Shown here in pieces: positions 28,345-36,215 of a stretch of 64,000 bases of DNA. The stretch lies in the NCBI RefSeq assembly GCF_004114975.1, contig NZ_CP030052.1, positions 917,947 to 981,946 on the forward strand, written 5' to 3'. The stretch comes from Bradyrhizobium guangdongense (lineage in GTDB: Bacteria; Pseudomonadota; Alphaproteobacteria; Rhizobiales; Xanthobacteraceae). Each line of letters opens with the position of its first letter. The stretch's first letter is position 1. A model generated the notes under the pieces. That model searched no databases and was not told the origin of the DNA. It was given only the letters and a program-made list of their open reading frames with translations. The translations under genes were made by a program, and so were the position numbers.

Positions 28345-30123
28345 TCACGCTCCCGAAGCGGCAGCAGCTTTCTCTTGCTGCGTCGAGGAAACGATACTGT
28401 TGACGGCCCGGTACGCGAACACAATGGCTGGCCCAATGGTGATGCCTGCTCCGGGATAGATCCCACGCATCGGGGAGGTCATGTCATTGCCGCAAGCATA
28501 GAGTCCTGGAATTGGCCTTTCCTGACCGTCCAATACCTGCCCGCAAGTGTCGGTTGCCAATCCGGTTGCAGTGCCGAGCGTTGCCGGAACGATTGGGAGT
28601 GCGACGAACGGGCCGGTTTTGATTGGCCCAAGGTTTGGGTTCTTCTTGCCCACGGCCGAATCGCCGAGCGTGCGATTGAAAGCCGATTCACCGCGATTGA
28701 ACAGCGGATCGCGCCCCTCAGACGCATGCGCGTTGTGTTCTTCGACAGTCTTTTGAAGCGCGGCGGACTCCAATCCCAGCTGCTTCGCAAGCTCTGGAAT
28801 CGTCCGGGCGACCTTGATGTAGCCAAGGCGCGCATATTTCCCGATGCTCAAGGTCCATGGCCATGGCAGCAAATGCCCCATCCCTCTCAGCCGTACGAAG
28901 TCGTGGTCGCAGATGAAATAGAACCGCTTGTCTGCCGGATACCCACCGTTGAACATCGCCAAGCAGATGTCGTGATAGGAATTGGATTCGTTGACAAAAC
29001 GCTTTCCATCTGGCCCCACGGCAATGACGCCGGGACGGCCGCGGTCGAGCCAGCCGTAGGGAACGACTTGCGAGGAACTGCCGCTCTTCAGAATCGATAC
29101 GGGCGTCCAGAAGCCGGCAGAGGCAACATTGTTGTCGATTGCCGCTCCGAGCCTTGTCGCAAGAGAGATGCCGTCGCCTGTCGCATCGGGATGGGCGAGC
29201 GTGTCGTCGTGCTGGTGGGGGCCACTGAGCTCGGCTCTCAATTGCGCGTTACGCGCAAACCCGCCCGTTGCGAGGATCACCCCATGGGAAGCGCGCACGC
29301 GAATCTCGGAATCGGCCGACTTAACGACCGCGCCGGTGACGCGGCCTTCTTCCTTGATCAACTCTACGAGCGGGGATTCCGGCCATATCTCGACGCCGTA
29401 CTTGCGCAGGCTCACAAGCAAGCGCGCGATCAGGGCGTTGCCTCCGCTGAGCTCGGTGCCGCGCCTGTGGCCAAGCCGGTCACGCGCGTAGCGGCTGACG
29501 CGGCGCAAGACGTGCCTGAGCGAGGCAAAGGATTGAAACGGATTGAGGAAGCTTCTCACCTCGCTCGATGAGATCATCATTCCGCCGAGCACAACGCGGA
29601 TGGGATTGCCTATCAGATCGAAGTCGCTGCCAAGAAGCCGTCCGTCATAAGGCGCGGGGCTCAGTGCCCGGCCCTTATCGACTCCGCCGACCTGGCTTGA
29701 ATGGTAGTCGGGGGCCGAGGCCAGCGTGAACTTGACTTCAGTCCCGTTCTCAAGGGCGGCGAGCGCAGCCGGGCCGTCCTCGAGATAGGCATCAACAAAG
29801 CCTGACCGGTAATATGTGCCAAGTTCATGTTGCAGGTAGGTCTTCGACTTCGCAAGCGAGTCGTCGATCTTCGCCGAGCGCGCTTGGTTCGAGCAAGGAA
29901 CCCAGATCATTCCATTGGAGAGAGCTGTCGTGCCGCCAAGCCGCGCCGACTTTTCGCAGACAGTGACGCGCAGTCCTGCCTTTGCTGCATAGAGCGCAGC
30001 CGAAAGCCCGGCCGCACCACTACCGACCACGAGAACGTCGGTTGCCCAATTGTGCTCCGGCCTCCCCTCTCGGGCGAGTGCGACGGTCTTTCCCTTGCCT
30101 GATTGGCCCATCGGGTTATTCAT
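28345..30123 (-). CDS. FAD-dependent oxidoreductase, 3-ketosteroid dehydrogenase/fumarate reductase type
   Basis: The 592-residue flavoprotein has an N-terminal dinucleotide fold (DVLVVGSGAAGLSAALYAAK; VCEKSARLGGTTALSNGMIW) and the C-terminal family block GLYACGNDMTSPMRGIYPGA with GITIGPAIVFAYRA. This places it in FAD-binding family 2, which includes 3-oxosteroid 1-dehydrogenase and fumarate-reductase-like enzymes. No signal peptide is seen. It starts 36 bp after the PEP-hydrolase-like gene, so they form an operon with the UPF0261 gene. The substrate is not deducible. Confidence 0.88.
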   Translation of the reverse strand: MNNPMGQSGKGKTVALAREGRPEHNWATDVLVVGSGAAGLSAALYAAKAGLRVTVCEKSARLGGTTALSNGMIWVPCSNQARSAKIDDSLAKSKTYLQHELGTYYRSGFVDAYLEDGPAALAALENGTEVKFTLASAPDYHSSQVGGVDKGRALSPAPYDGRLLGSDFDLIGNPIRVVLGGMMISSSEVRSFLNPFQSFASLRHVLRRVSRYARDRLGHRRGTELSGGNALIARLLVSLRKYGVEIWPESPLVELIKEEGRVTGAVVKSADSEIRVRASHGVILATGGFARNAQLRAELSGPHQHDDTLAHPDATGDGISLATRLGAAIDNNVASAGFWTPVSILKSGSSSQVVPYGWLDRGRPGVIAVGPDGKRFVNESNSYHDICLAMFNGGYPADKRFYFICDHDFVRLRGMGHLLPWPWTLSIGKYARLGYIKVARTIPELAKQLGLESAALQKTVEEHNAHASEGRDPLFNRGESAFNRTLGDSAVGKKNPNLGPIKTGPFVALPIVPATLGTATGLATDTCGQVLDGQERPIPGLYACGNDMTSPMRGIYPGAGITIGPAIVFAYRAVNSIVSSTQQEKAAAASGA

Positions 30124-30159
30124 TCGAGCCTCGCTGCGAGTGTTCTCTTGGAGCTGACG

Positions 30160-30996
30160 TCAGTGATGCCGCGGAAGCGGGACGGCTTTGAACTCCTCAG
30201 CCGCCGCCTTCACTGCCCGTTCGATCGGGATTCTTTCGATGGACGAGGCGCCAACGAAACCCACGCATTGCGTTGATCGGTACACCACGATCGTATCCTC
30301 CGGCTCCGCGATTGCACCGCCATGGCAAAGCAGGATCACATCGGAGCGCACGCTCCTTGCGGCGTCGCTGATGTCGTTGATGCGCCTGATCGCCTCTTGG
30401 ATGGGCTGTCCTTCCTCATGGCCGACGAGCCCGCCTCGGGTGGCTCCTACGTGAGGGACGATGCAGTCCGCACCTGCGCCCGCCATCGCTTTGGCGTCGT
30501 CAGGGCTCGCGACATAGGCAAGCGAGAAGATGTCCTTCTTGCGCGCAGCCGCGATCATCTCGACTTCGCGTTCGAAGCCTAGTCCGACGCGCCCGCGGCG
30601 ATAGCGCCATTTGTCGCCCATCGTGGAGATGGTCGGATAGTTGATTACGCCGGAGAAACCGGCCGACCAGAATTTGTCGAGCAGGGCATCAAGATCGAGC
30701 CGGAGGGGATCCCATGCCTCAATGCCGCCGATCACGGGCACCGAAGAAACGACGTTGCGGACTTCCGAGGCAAGTTCGAGCGTGCGCGCATTGGAATCGC
30801 CGATCCGGCTGGTCGGAAGTCCCATTAGGCGCGACAGCCCGGTGCTGTAGACGACCAGCATGTCCGCGCCCCCGAGCACTGCACATTTCGCAACCAGACC
30901 ACAGCTGCTGCCCGCGGCAAGAATGGCTTTTCGCTCCGCCACCTGGTTTGCGATCTTGGCCAGGATTTCGGTTCGCTCAAACATTCGCATCGCCAT
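30160..30996 (-). CDS. Phosphoenolpyruvate hydrolase-family TIM barrel
   Basis: The start is ATG 30996 (MAMRMFERTEILAKIANQVA), overlapping the stop of the upstream UPF0261 gene by 20 bp, which gives 278 residues. The protein matches the so-called PEP-hydrolase-like barrel: LAAGSSCGLVAKCAVLGGAD, INYPTISTMGDKWRYRRG, GADCIVPHVGATRGG and LLCHGGAIAEPEDTI. In plant Tm-1 and fungal relatives this domain is fused to the UPF0261 domain; here they are adjacent genes. The chemistry is unproven for the family. The pyruvate kinase gene two genes on may reflect a shared substrate. Confidence 0.85.
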   Translation of the reverse strand: MAMRMFERTEILAKIANQVAERKAILAAGSSCGLVAKCAVLGGADMLVVYSTGLSRLMGLPTSRIGDSNARTLELASEVRNVVSSVPVIGGIEAWDPLRLDLDALLDKFWSAGFSGVINYPTISTMGDKWRYRRGRVGLGFEREVEMIAAARKKDIFSLAYVASPDDAKAMAGAGADCIVPHVGATRGGLVGHEEGQPIQEAIRRINDISDAARSVRSDVILLCHGGAIAEPEDTIVVYRSTQCVGFVGASSIERIPIERAVKAAAEEFKAVPLPRHH

Positions 30997-32230
30997 CAGC
31001 CTTCTTGCCCAATTGCTTGAGGATCCATCTCGCAGCCGCCTCCGCAAATTCGGGATCGTTGATGTGACAGTTCAATTCGCGGACCGTAACCTTGGGCGGC
31101 AGATTGTCCTTAAGCGCATCGAGCCACGCGCGGTCCGCATCAGGATCTCGAAAGATGCCGCCGTCGCGGTCATAGTCGGAGACGCCTTTTGCCGGCCAAA
31201 GGACCATGACAGGCCCTTCTGCCAACGACAGCCGCTGGGCCGTAAGCCGGCCGATGCTCGTATTCTCGGCGAGGGTTGTGCGCATCAGCGTCGTGTACGG
31301 TGTATGGGAGTAGAATAGCCGGCCGCGAAATTGATCAGGAACGCTGGATGGCGCACCAAAATTGACCATGTCCACCGCGCCAGGCGCGATAACATGCGGT
31401 ATTGATTGCTCTGCCGCTCCCTTGAGCCGATCCGGCCCGGCGCTCGCGGTGCCACCCACGATTTCGTCGGCGAGTTCGGTTGTGGTCAGATCAATCACAG
31501 CATCGAATTCGCCGGCCGCGATCAGCTGCTCCATCTTGCGGCCGCCCGCCCCGTTTGCAGGAAAGACGATCGCGTCGACCCCGGCCTTGCCGAGGCGCCC
31601 AACGCACTGAGTTGCCGCCGGCGTCGTCACTCCGAAGGCCGTGATCGCAACGATCTTCGTCTTTCGCGCAGCTTTGGCGGGCGCATAGCGCATGGCGGCG
31701 ATGGCCTGTCCTGCATTCTGCAAGACCCGCTCGGTAAACGCATTGATCCCGAAGAGATCGACCAATGTCGGATAGAGCATGATGTCGTTGTGGACCGCCA
31801 ATTCGGCGAGAAGTGCTGGCCTTGCGCTGCTCACGAGCAGCTTGGGAAAGCCATAAGGCAAATCAGATACGACTTCGCCGAACACCGCACTCCCCTTCCC
31901 ACCGGCGACCCCGACGATCGCGCCGATGGCCCCTGATGCCAGCAGATCGCGAACTTTCCCGCGTGTTGTTGCGGCGATTTCTTTCAAGAGCTCGGCGGGC
32001 GAGGCGACGCGAACGCTATGACCGCCTGCTTGATTCGTCCGGGGCGCAATCTTCGAGGTGCCGACGTCAATCAGGACGGTCTTGCGGCCACACTTACAGA
32101 TGATATCGGCCAAGTAGGAGACTTCGCGGCCCTTGGTATCGAGCGTAGCCACAATCGCGACTGCGTTCGAAAGCTCGGACAGGCTACCATCCCGGACCGC
32201 CCCCTGGCCGTCCGTGCAATGGTGAGACAC
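30977..32230 (-). CDS. Tm-1-like ATP-binding protein (UPF0261)
   Basis: This 417-residue protein starts at GTG 32230 after TAGGAGAAAAATC. Characteristic blocks are VAIVATLDTKGREVSYLADI, VIGVAGGKGSAVFGEVVSD-like sequence (read GAIVGVAGGKGSAVFGEVVS), GVTTPAATQCVGRLGKAGVD and HVIAPGAVDMVNFGAP. The family includes the N-terminal half of tomato Tm-1, which inhibits tobamovirus replication; the bacterial role is unknown. It overlaps the next gene by 20 bp. It is probably the first gene of an operon through the FAD oxidoreductase. Confidence 0.88.
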   Translation of the reverse strand: MSHHCTDGQGAVRDGSLSELSNAVAIVATLDTKGREVSYLADIICKCGRKTVLIDVGTSKIAPRTNQAGGHSVRVASPAELLKEIAATTRGKVRDLLASGAIGAIVGVAGGKGSAVFGEVVSDLPYGFPKLLVSSARPALLAELAVHNDIMLYPTLVDLFGINAFTERVLQNAGQAIAAMRYAPAKAARKTKIVAITAFGVTTPAATQCVGRLGKAGVDAIVFPANGAGGRKMEQLIAAGEFDAVIDLTTTELADEIVGGTASAGPDRLKGAAEQSIPHVIAPGAVDMVNFGAPSSVPDQFRGRLFYSHTPYTTLMRTTLAENTSIGRLTAQRLSLAEGPVMVLWPAKGVSDYDRDGGIFRDPDADRAWLDALKDNLPPKVTVRELNCHINDPEFAEAAARWILKQLGKKADGDANV

Positions 32231-32310
32231 GATTTTTCTCCTAGATCATTCTGACCAACGCGAGGTCTAGACCGAGCGGGATCGGCGTATAAGACCGCAA
32301 AGCGTCTAAG

Positions 32311-32326
32311 TGGGTAAGATTGGGTA
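32311..32326 (-). promoter_or_regulatory. Tandem TGGGTAA repeat, candidate operator of the UPF0261 operon
   Basis: The plus strand reads TGGGTAAGATTGGGTA, two half sites 10 bp apart, about 80 bp upstream of the UPF0261 start. The same arrangement occurs at 45263-45280 before the amidase gene. Repeats at one helical turn suit an activator dimer such as an AraC-type protein. Binding is inference. Confidence 0.45.
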
Positions 32327-32363
32327 GCCTCCTCCCGAAGTTCGAGCTACGTGCGCGCGGGCT

Positions 32364-32371
32364 TTTCAAGT
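32364..32371. repeat. 8-bp target duplication, left copy, of the IS66 element
   Basis: TTTCAAGT directly precedes the left IS66 end. The same 8 bp follow the right end at 38766-38773, the length expected for IS66. Confidence 0.88.
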
Positions 32372-32448
32372 GTACGCATACGACGAAGGCCGCCTGATTG
32401 ACGCATGCGCGCGAGCACGGCGAGTTCTACGATGGCGTTGCGTGAAGG

Positions 32449-33308
32449 TCAGGCGGCTTGCTGATCGGCGGACTTGCCGGCTTGGTGCAGGAGCTTCCAT
32501 TCCCAGGGCAGCAGTTCGCGCAGACGCGAGGTGGGAAGATCGGCGATCCGGGCGAGGACGTCGGCGAGCCAAGCCTTGGGATCGACGTCGTTGAGGCGAC
32601 AGGTCGTGATCATCGTCAGCATGATAGCGGCACGGTCGGCGCCACGTTGGCTGCCAGCGAAGGTCCAGTTGCGCCTTCCCAAGGCAATGCCTCTCAATGC
32701 ACGCTCAGCGCAATTGTTGGTCAAGCAGATCCTGCCATCGTCGAGGAAGCGGACGAAGTCGTCCCAGCGCTTGAGCATGTAGTTCATGGGCTTCAGGACC
32801 TCGGCGGAGCGGGAGAGGCTTTCTCGCTCGCGGAGCAGCCAGGCGTGCATGTCGTCGAGCAGCGGCTTGCTCCGCTCCTGGCGCACAGCACGCCGCTCGT
32901 CGGCACCACGGCCGTTGATGGCGCGCTCGATCTCGAACAGGGCGTCAAGACGCCTGACCGCCTCCAGCGCGATCGGGGAGACCGGTTTGCCCTTGCCTTC
33001 CCGGGCGGCTTTCTCGATGTCAGCCAGCTCGAAGAATCCCCGCCGCGCATGGGCCAGGCAAAATGCCGGCGTGATCGGCATTGCTTTCCTTTTTGGATCG
33101 AACAACGGCTCGAAGCCGCCATAGCAATCCGCCTGCAGAATGCCGGCGAAGGCGGCCAGATGCCTCTGAGGATGTTCGCCCCGTCGGTTGCCCGAGGCAT
33201 AATAGACCGCCGCCGGCGGCGCAGGCCCGGCGAACGGCCGGTCATCCCGCACATACGTCCAGATCCGGCCGGTCGTGCATTTGCCCTTCGCCAGGATCCG
33301 GATGGTGG
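32449..33308 (-). CDS. tnpC: IS66 TnpC transposase, 3' exon
   Basis: This is the C-terminal part of the IS66 transposase. Joined to the exon ending at 35199 it reads LHGDD-TTIRILAKGKCT with no frame break, giving a total of 553 residues, normal for the family. It contains the transposase core (DCYGGFEPLFDPKRKAMPIT; FCLAHARRGFFELADIEKAA) and the C-terminal signature ICLTNNCAERALRGIALGRR with NWTFAGSQRGADRAAIMLTM. Until the intron is spliced out, no full TnpC can be made. Confidence 0.93.
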
Positions 33309-35198
33309 GGTGAGTAGGCCGGAGGGATTTCACCTCCAGCCTCTCGCAGAACCGGGCGTGAGACTCTCGCCTCACCCGGCTCCCATCAGGCAATCTTGCC
33401 GCCATCGCCGAGTTGCCAATGCACAAAGAGCCTGCGGTTCTCACGCGCGATCTTCTCCAGGAAGAGACGCGCGCGTCCTAAACGGTGATGGAAGCGCTTG
33501 TACTTTCGCTTCAACCAAATACCTAACGTCTGGTTGATGTAGCGCGCCAGCGGATAAAGCGCTGAGCGGGTGTATTGCCCATAATAAGCGATCCACCCCC
33601 TAACCATCGGGTTTAGCTCGCGAGCAATATCGTCCAGCGTCACCTCGGCTCGCCTGCGAAGTTTCAAGCCTCGGACCTTCGCCCGCATGGCGTTCAGCGC
33701 TGGTTTGCTGACCGCCGGGGTGAACCCACAGAACATCTTCTGCGAATGCGGCCCCAGGACCGATCGTGGCCGGAAGCAATAACCGAGAAAGTCAAACATG
33801 ACCGTCTCGCTTTTACCTCGGCGTCGATCATCCTTGCAGTAGACGATCCTCGTCTTCGTAGGATGCAATTCCAGATGGCACTCCGCCAGCCGAGCCTGGA
33901 GCGCTTCGCGAACGCTTTGCGCCTCCATCTCATTCCGATAATGTACCAACCCGTCATCCGCATACCGACACCACCTGAGATCGGGGAACGTCCGCGCCAT
34001 CCAGAGATCAAATGCATAGTGCATGAAGAGGTTGGCGAGGATCGGGCTCACCACGCCCCCTTGTGGGGTGCCGCGGCTTCGCTCGATTATCGTTCCATCC
34101 TCTTGCACCATCGGCGCTGTCAGCCATCGTTCGATGTAGAGCAGCGCCCATGCGCACGTCACATGTTTCCGGACGGCCCGTAGCAACAACTCGTGGTCGA
34201 TATTGTCGAACAATCCTTTGATGTCGAACTCTAGAAACCAATCATACTTCCAGCACCGCTGTCGCGTGACGCCTACGGCATCGAGAGCCGATTTTCCGGG
34301 TCTGTAGCCATAGGAATCCGCCAGAAAGATTGCGTCAAGAGCCGGCTCAATCAGTTGTTTAACAACTGTCTGTGCCACGCGGTCCGCCACGGTGGGCACC
34401 CCGAGGATCCTCTGGCCTCCACTCTTCTTTGGAATGGAGACAGCCCGAACAGGCGGCGGGAAGTAAGCGCCTGAACTCATTCGATTCCAAATCTTGTAGA
34501 GATTTCCCTTCAAGTCGGACTCGAACTGCTCAATCGTCACTCCGTCGACACCGGCTGCGCCACCATTGGATCGCACCTGCAGATATGCTTCGTACACCTC
34601 TCTCTTGTCGATGTTGAACGGCTTGCTCGGCTGGTTCATCGACGTCCTCCTGTTGCCAGTTGCGACGATGGCCAGCCCACCTGATCCGATCCCTTCGCTC
34701 CGGCCCCATTACGAGCCTTCGTCGCTAATACGGATCGGTCCGTCCCAGTGCTCCGCGTCGGTAATCTCGCCTCGCGGTCTTCTCCGCTTGTGCTTCTCCC
34801 TTTCCATCGGAGCGACTGGTTCCTGCAGTTCCGCGGCAGCGCCTGCATCCGATTCACGCCCCCTCAACGCCGGTCGCCGCCCGCCCGGTCATCAGGCTCC
34901 CGGCGGGCTCATCCCAGAGGGACGACACACCTCTGGTTTTGACGACGATTTCCACGTTACGACGGTTCATCGGCGGGTTCATTTTCATTCGTCTCTCGGA
35001 CGCGTATCCGTTCGGGTCTCCCCCGACCGTTAGCTTCAACGCTCACGACCGCGCCTCTTAAGCGAAGCCGCTTGAAGTGATTTGAGACCTACTCCTGAAA
35101 GTCGATCCCGAGGGGCCTACCCTCATCGCTGCCACAGCTTGCGCGCACAGATTTTCAGATCATTTTGATCATCCTTTCTGTGTGCTTCTGCAGAACAC
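33309..35198 (-). mobile_element. Group II intron inserted in tnpC
   Basis: It is 1,890 bp long, 5' end GTGTTCTGCAGAAG, 3' end CTACTCACC. Domain V is clear at 33383-33349 (GAGCCGGGTGAGGCGAGAGT then CTCACGCCCGGTTC), followed by a domain VI hairpin. The boundaries are set by frame restoration of TnpC and by alignment with the second intron at 36216-38102, whose 5' end is GTGTGCTGCAGAG and 3' end GACTCACC. It lies in the same orientation as the host gene, so self-splicing from tnpC mRNA is possible. Confidence 0.9.
33386..34639 (-). CDS. ltrA: Group II intron reverse transcriptase/maturase (intron 1)
   Basis: This 417-residue protein has RT blocks GGAAGVDGVTIEQFESDLKG, RPLGVPTVADRVAQ-type sequence (read RILGVPTVADRVAQTVVKQL), FLEFDIKGLFDNIDHELLLR, RGTPQGGVVSPILANLFMHY and the intact catalytic motif RYADDGLVHY. 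A maturase X domain (PMVRGWIAYYGQYTRSALYP) follows. There is no HNH endonuclease, so retrohoming would rely on other priming. The frame lies in domain IV and ends just before domain V. It is about 60 per cent alike by eye to the RT of intron 2. Confidence 0.94.
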   Translation of the reverse strand: MNQPSKPFNIDKREVYEAYLQVRSNGGAAGVDGVTIEQFESDLKGNLYKIWNRMSSGAYFPPPVRAVSIPKKSGGQRILGVPTVADRVAQTVVKQLIEPALDAIFLADSYGYRPGKSALDAVGVTRQRCWKYDWFLEFDIKGLFDNIDHELLLRAVRKHVTCAWALLYIERWLTAPMVQEDGTIIERSRGTPQGGVVSPILANLFMHYAFDLWMARTFPDLRWCRYADDGLVHYRNEMEAQSVREALQARLAECHLELHPTKTRIVYCKDDRRRGKSETVMFDFLGYCFRPRSVLGPHSQKMFCGFTPAVSKPALNAMRAKVRGLKLRRRAEVTLDDIARELNPMVRGWIAYYGQYTRSALYPLARYINQTLGIWLKRKYKRFHHRLGRARLFLEKIARENRRLFVHWQLGDGGKIA

Positions 35199-36000
35199 TG
35201 TCATCGCCGTGCAGCCGCTCGGCGGCGAGGACATGGCGCTCAATCAGCTGGAACAACGGCATGACGGCGAAGGTTCCGTGGCCGACCTGGTCGGCCAGCG
35301 TCGACAGCGGCAGGTCGATCCGCTCAGCCTTGAAGCGCACGCTCTGGCGATTGAGCGGGATATGCATGCCGAACTTGTCGAACAGCATTGTCGCCAGCAA
35401 TTGCGGACCGATGAAGCCGCGCGGCGTGGCATGGAACGGTGCCGGCGGCTGGCTTATCTTCTCGCAATCACGGCAGGTGAACTTCTCGCGTACCGTCTCG
35501 ATGACCTTAAAGCGACGCGGAATCTCCTCCAGCGTCTTGGTCACATCCTCGCCTAGCTTCGCAAGGCGCGATCCACCGCAGCAGGCGCAGGTCGTTGGAG
35601 CCTCGATAACGACGCGCTCACGTTCGATGTCGTCCGGCCACGGCTTGCGCACCGGCCGCTTACGCGTGAAGGCGCTTACGCTCTGGGTTTTTGCGGCGGC
35701 AGCCTGCGCAGCCAGCTCATTCTCGGTCGCCGTGGTGGCGAGTTCTTCGAGCTCCAATTCCAACTGCTCGAGTAGCCGCGCCGTGCGCTCGGAGCGCAGC
35801 CCGTGCAGTTCGCGTTTGAGCTTCTCGATCCGTAGCTCAAGATGAGCGATCAGCACCTCGCTGTCCGACAGCTCCGCCCGCGCGTTGGCGGCATCCGCGA
35901 CTGCCACATCGCGTTCAGCCTGCAACGCCTCGCGCTCGGCCAGCAGCGCAAGGTAGGCGCTCGCGAGATCCGACGGAAGATCGTCCGGCTTCGATGTCAT
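35199..36000 (-). CDS. tnpC: IS66 TnpC transposase, 5' exon
   Basis: It starts at ATG 36000 (MTSKPDDLPSDLASAYLALL). The N-terminal coiled coil (AEREALQAERDVAVADAANA; LELRIEKLKRELHGLRSERT) and zinc-finger region (APTTCACCGGSRLAKLGEDV; KFTCRDCEKISQPPAPFHAT) are typical of IS66 TnpC. The coding sequence runs to LHGDD plus one base, then the intron begins. Read unspliced, it continues 15 codons into the intron and stops at 35155. Confidence 0.93.
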
Positions 36001-36045
36001 GAAGCCATTGAATCAGATCAAGCCGCAGATTCAAACCAAAAACGG

Positions 36046-36215
36046 CTATCCGACACGCGTCGGACGATGAGTTTCTTGAGGGTTGCGCCAATCGATTCCG
36101 GACAACAGGTAGCTCATCTGAGCCGATGAGATCGTCACCGCTTCGCCCGCAACCGATGGCCAGACGAACCTTCCTCTCTCAAGTCTCTTAGTGAACAGGC
36201 ATGCTCCCTGGCCAT
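36046..36215 (-). CDS. tnpB: IS66 TnpB (Orf2), 3' exon
   Basis: The sequence GQGACLFTKRLERGRFVWPS and onward to HRPTRVG is the C-terminal half of IS66 TnpB. Joined to the exon ending at 38103 it gives KVIWHDGQGACLF, exactly the family consensus, and a total of 115 residues. It ends 45 bp before the tnpC start. Confidence 0.9.

Noticed and set aside
32458..33537. A 359-codon plus-strand frame across tnpC
   Set aside because: It is antisense to the transposase exon and crosses an intron boundary.
35141..35148. GTGCGCGC as the 5' end of the tnpC intron
   Set aside because: It fits the GTGYG rule but leaves 50 bp of non-IS66 sequence in the exon. Comparison with the second intron and frame restoration place the end at 35198.
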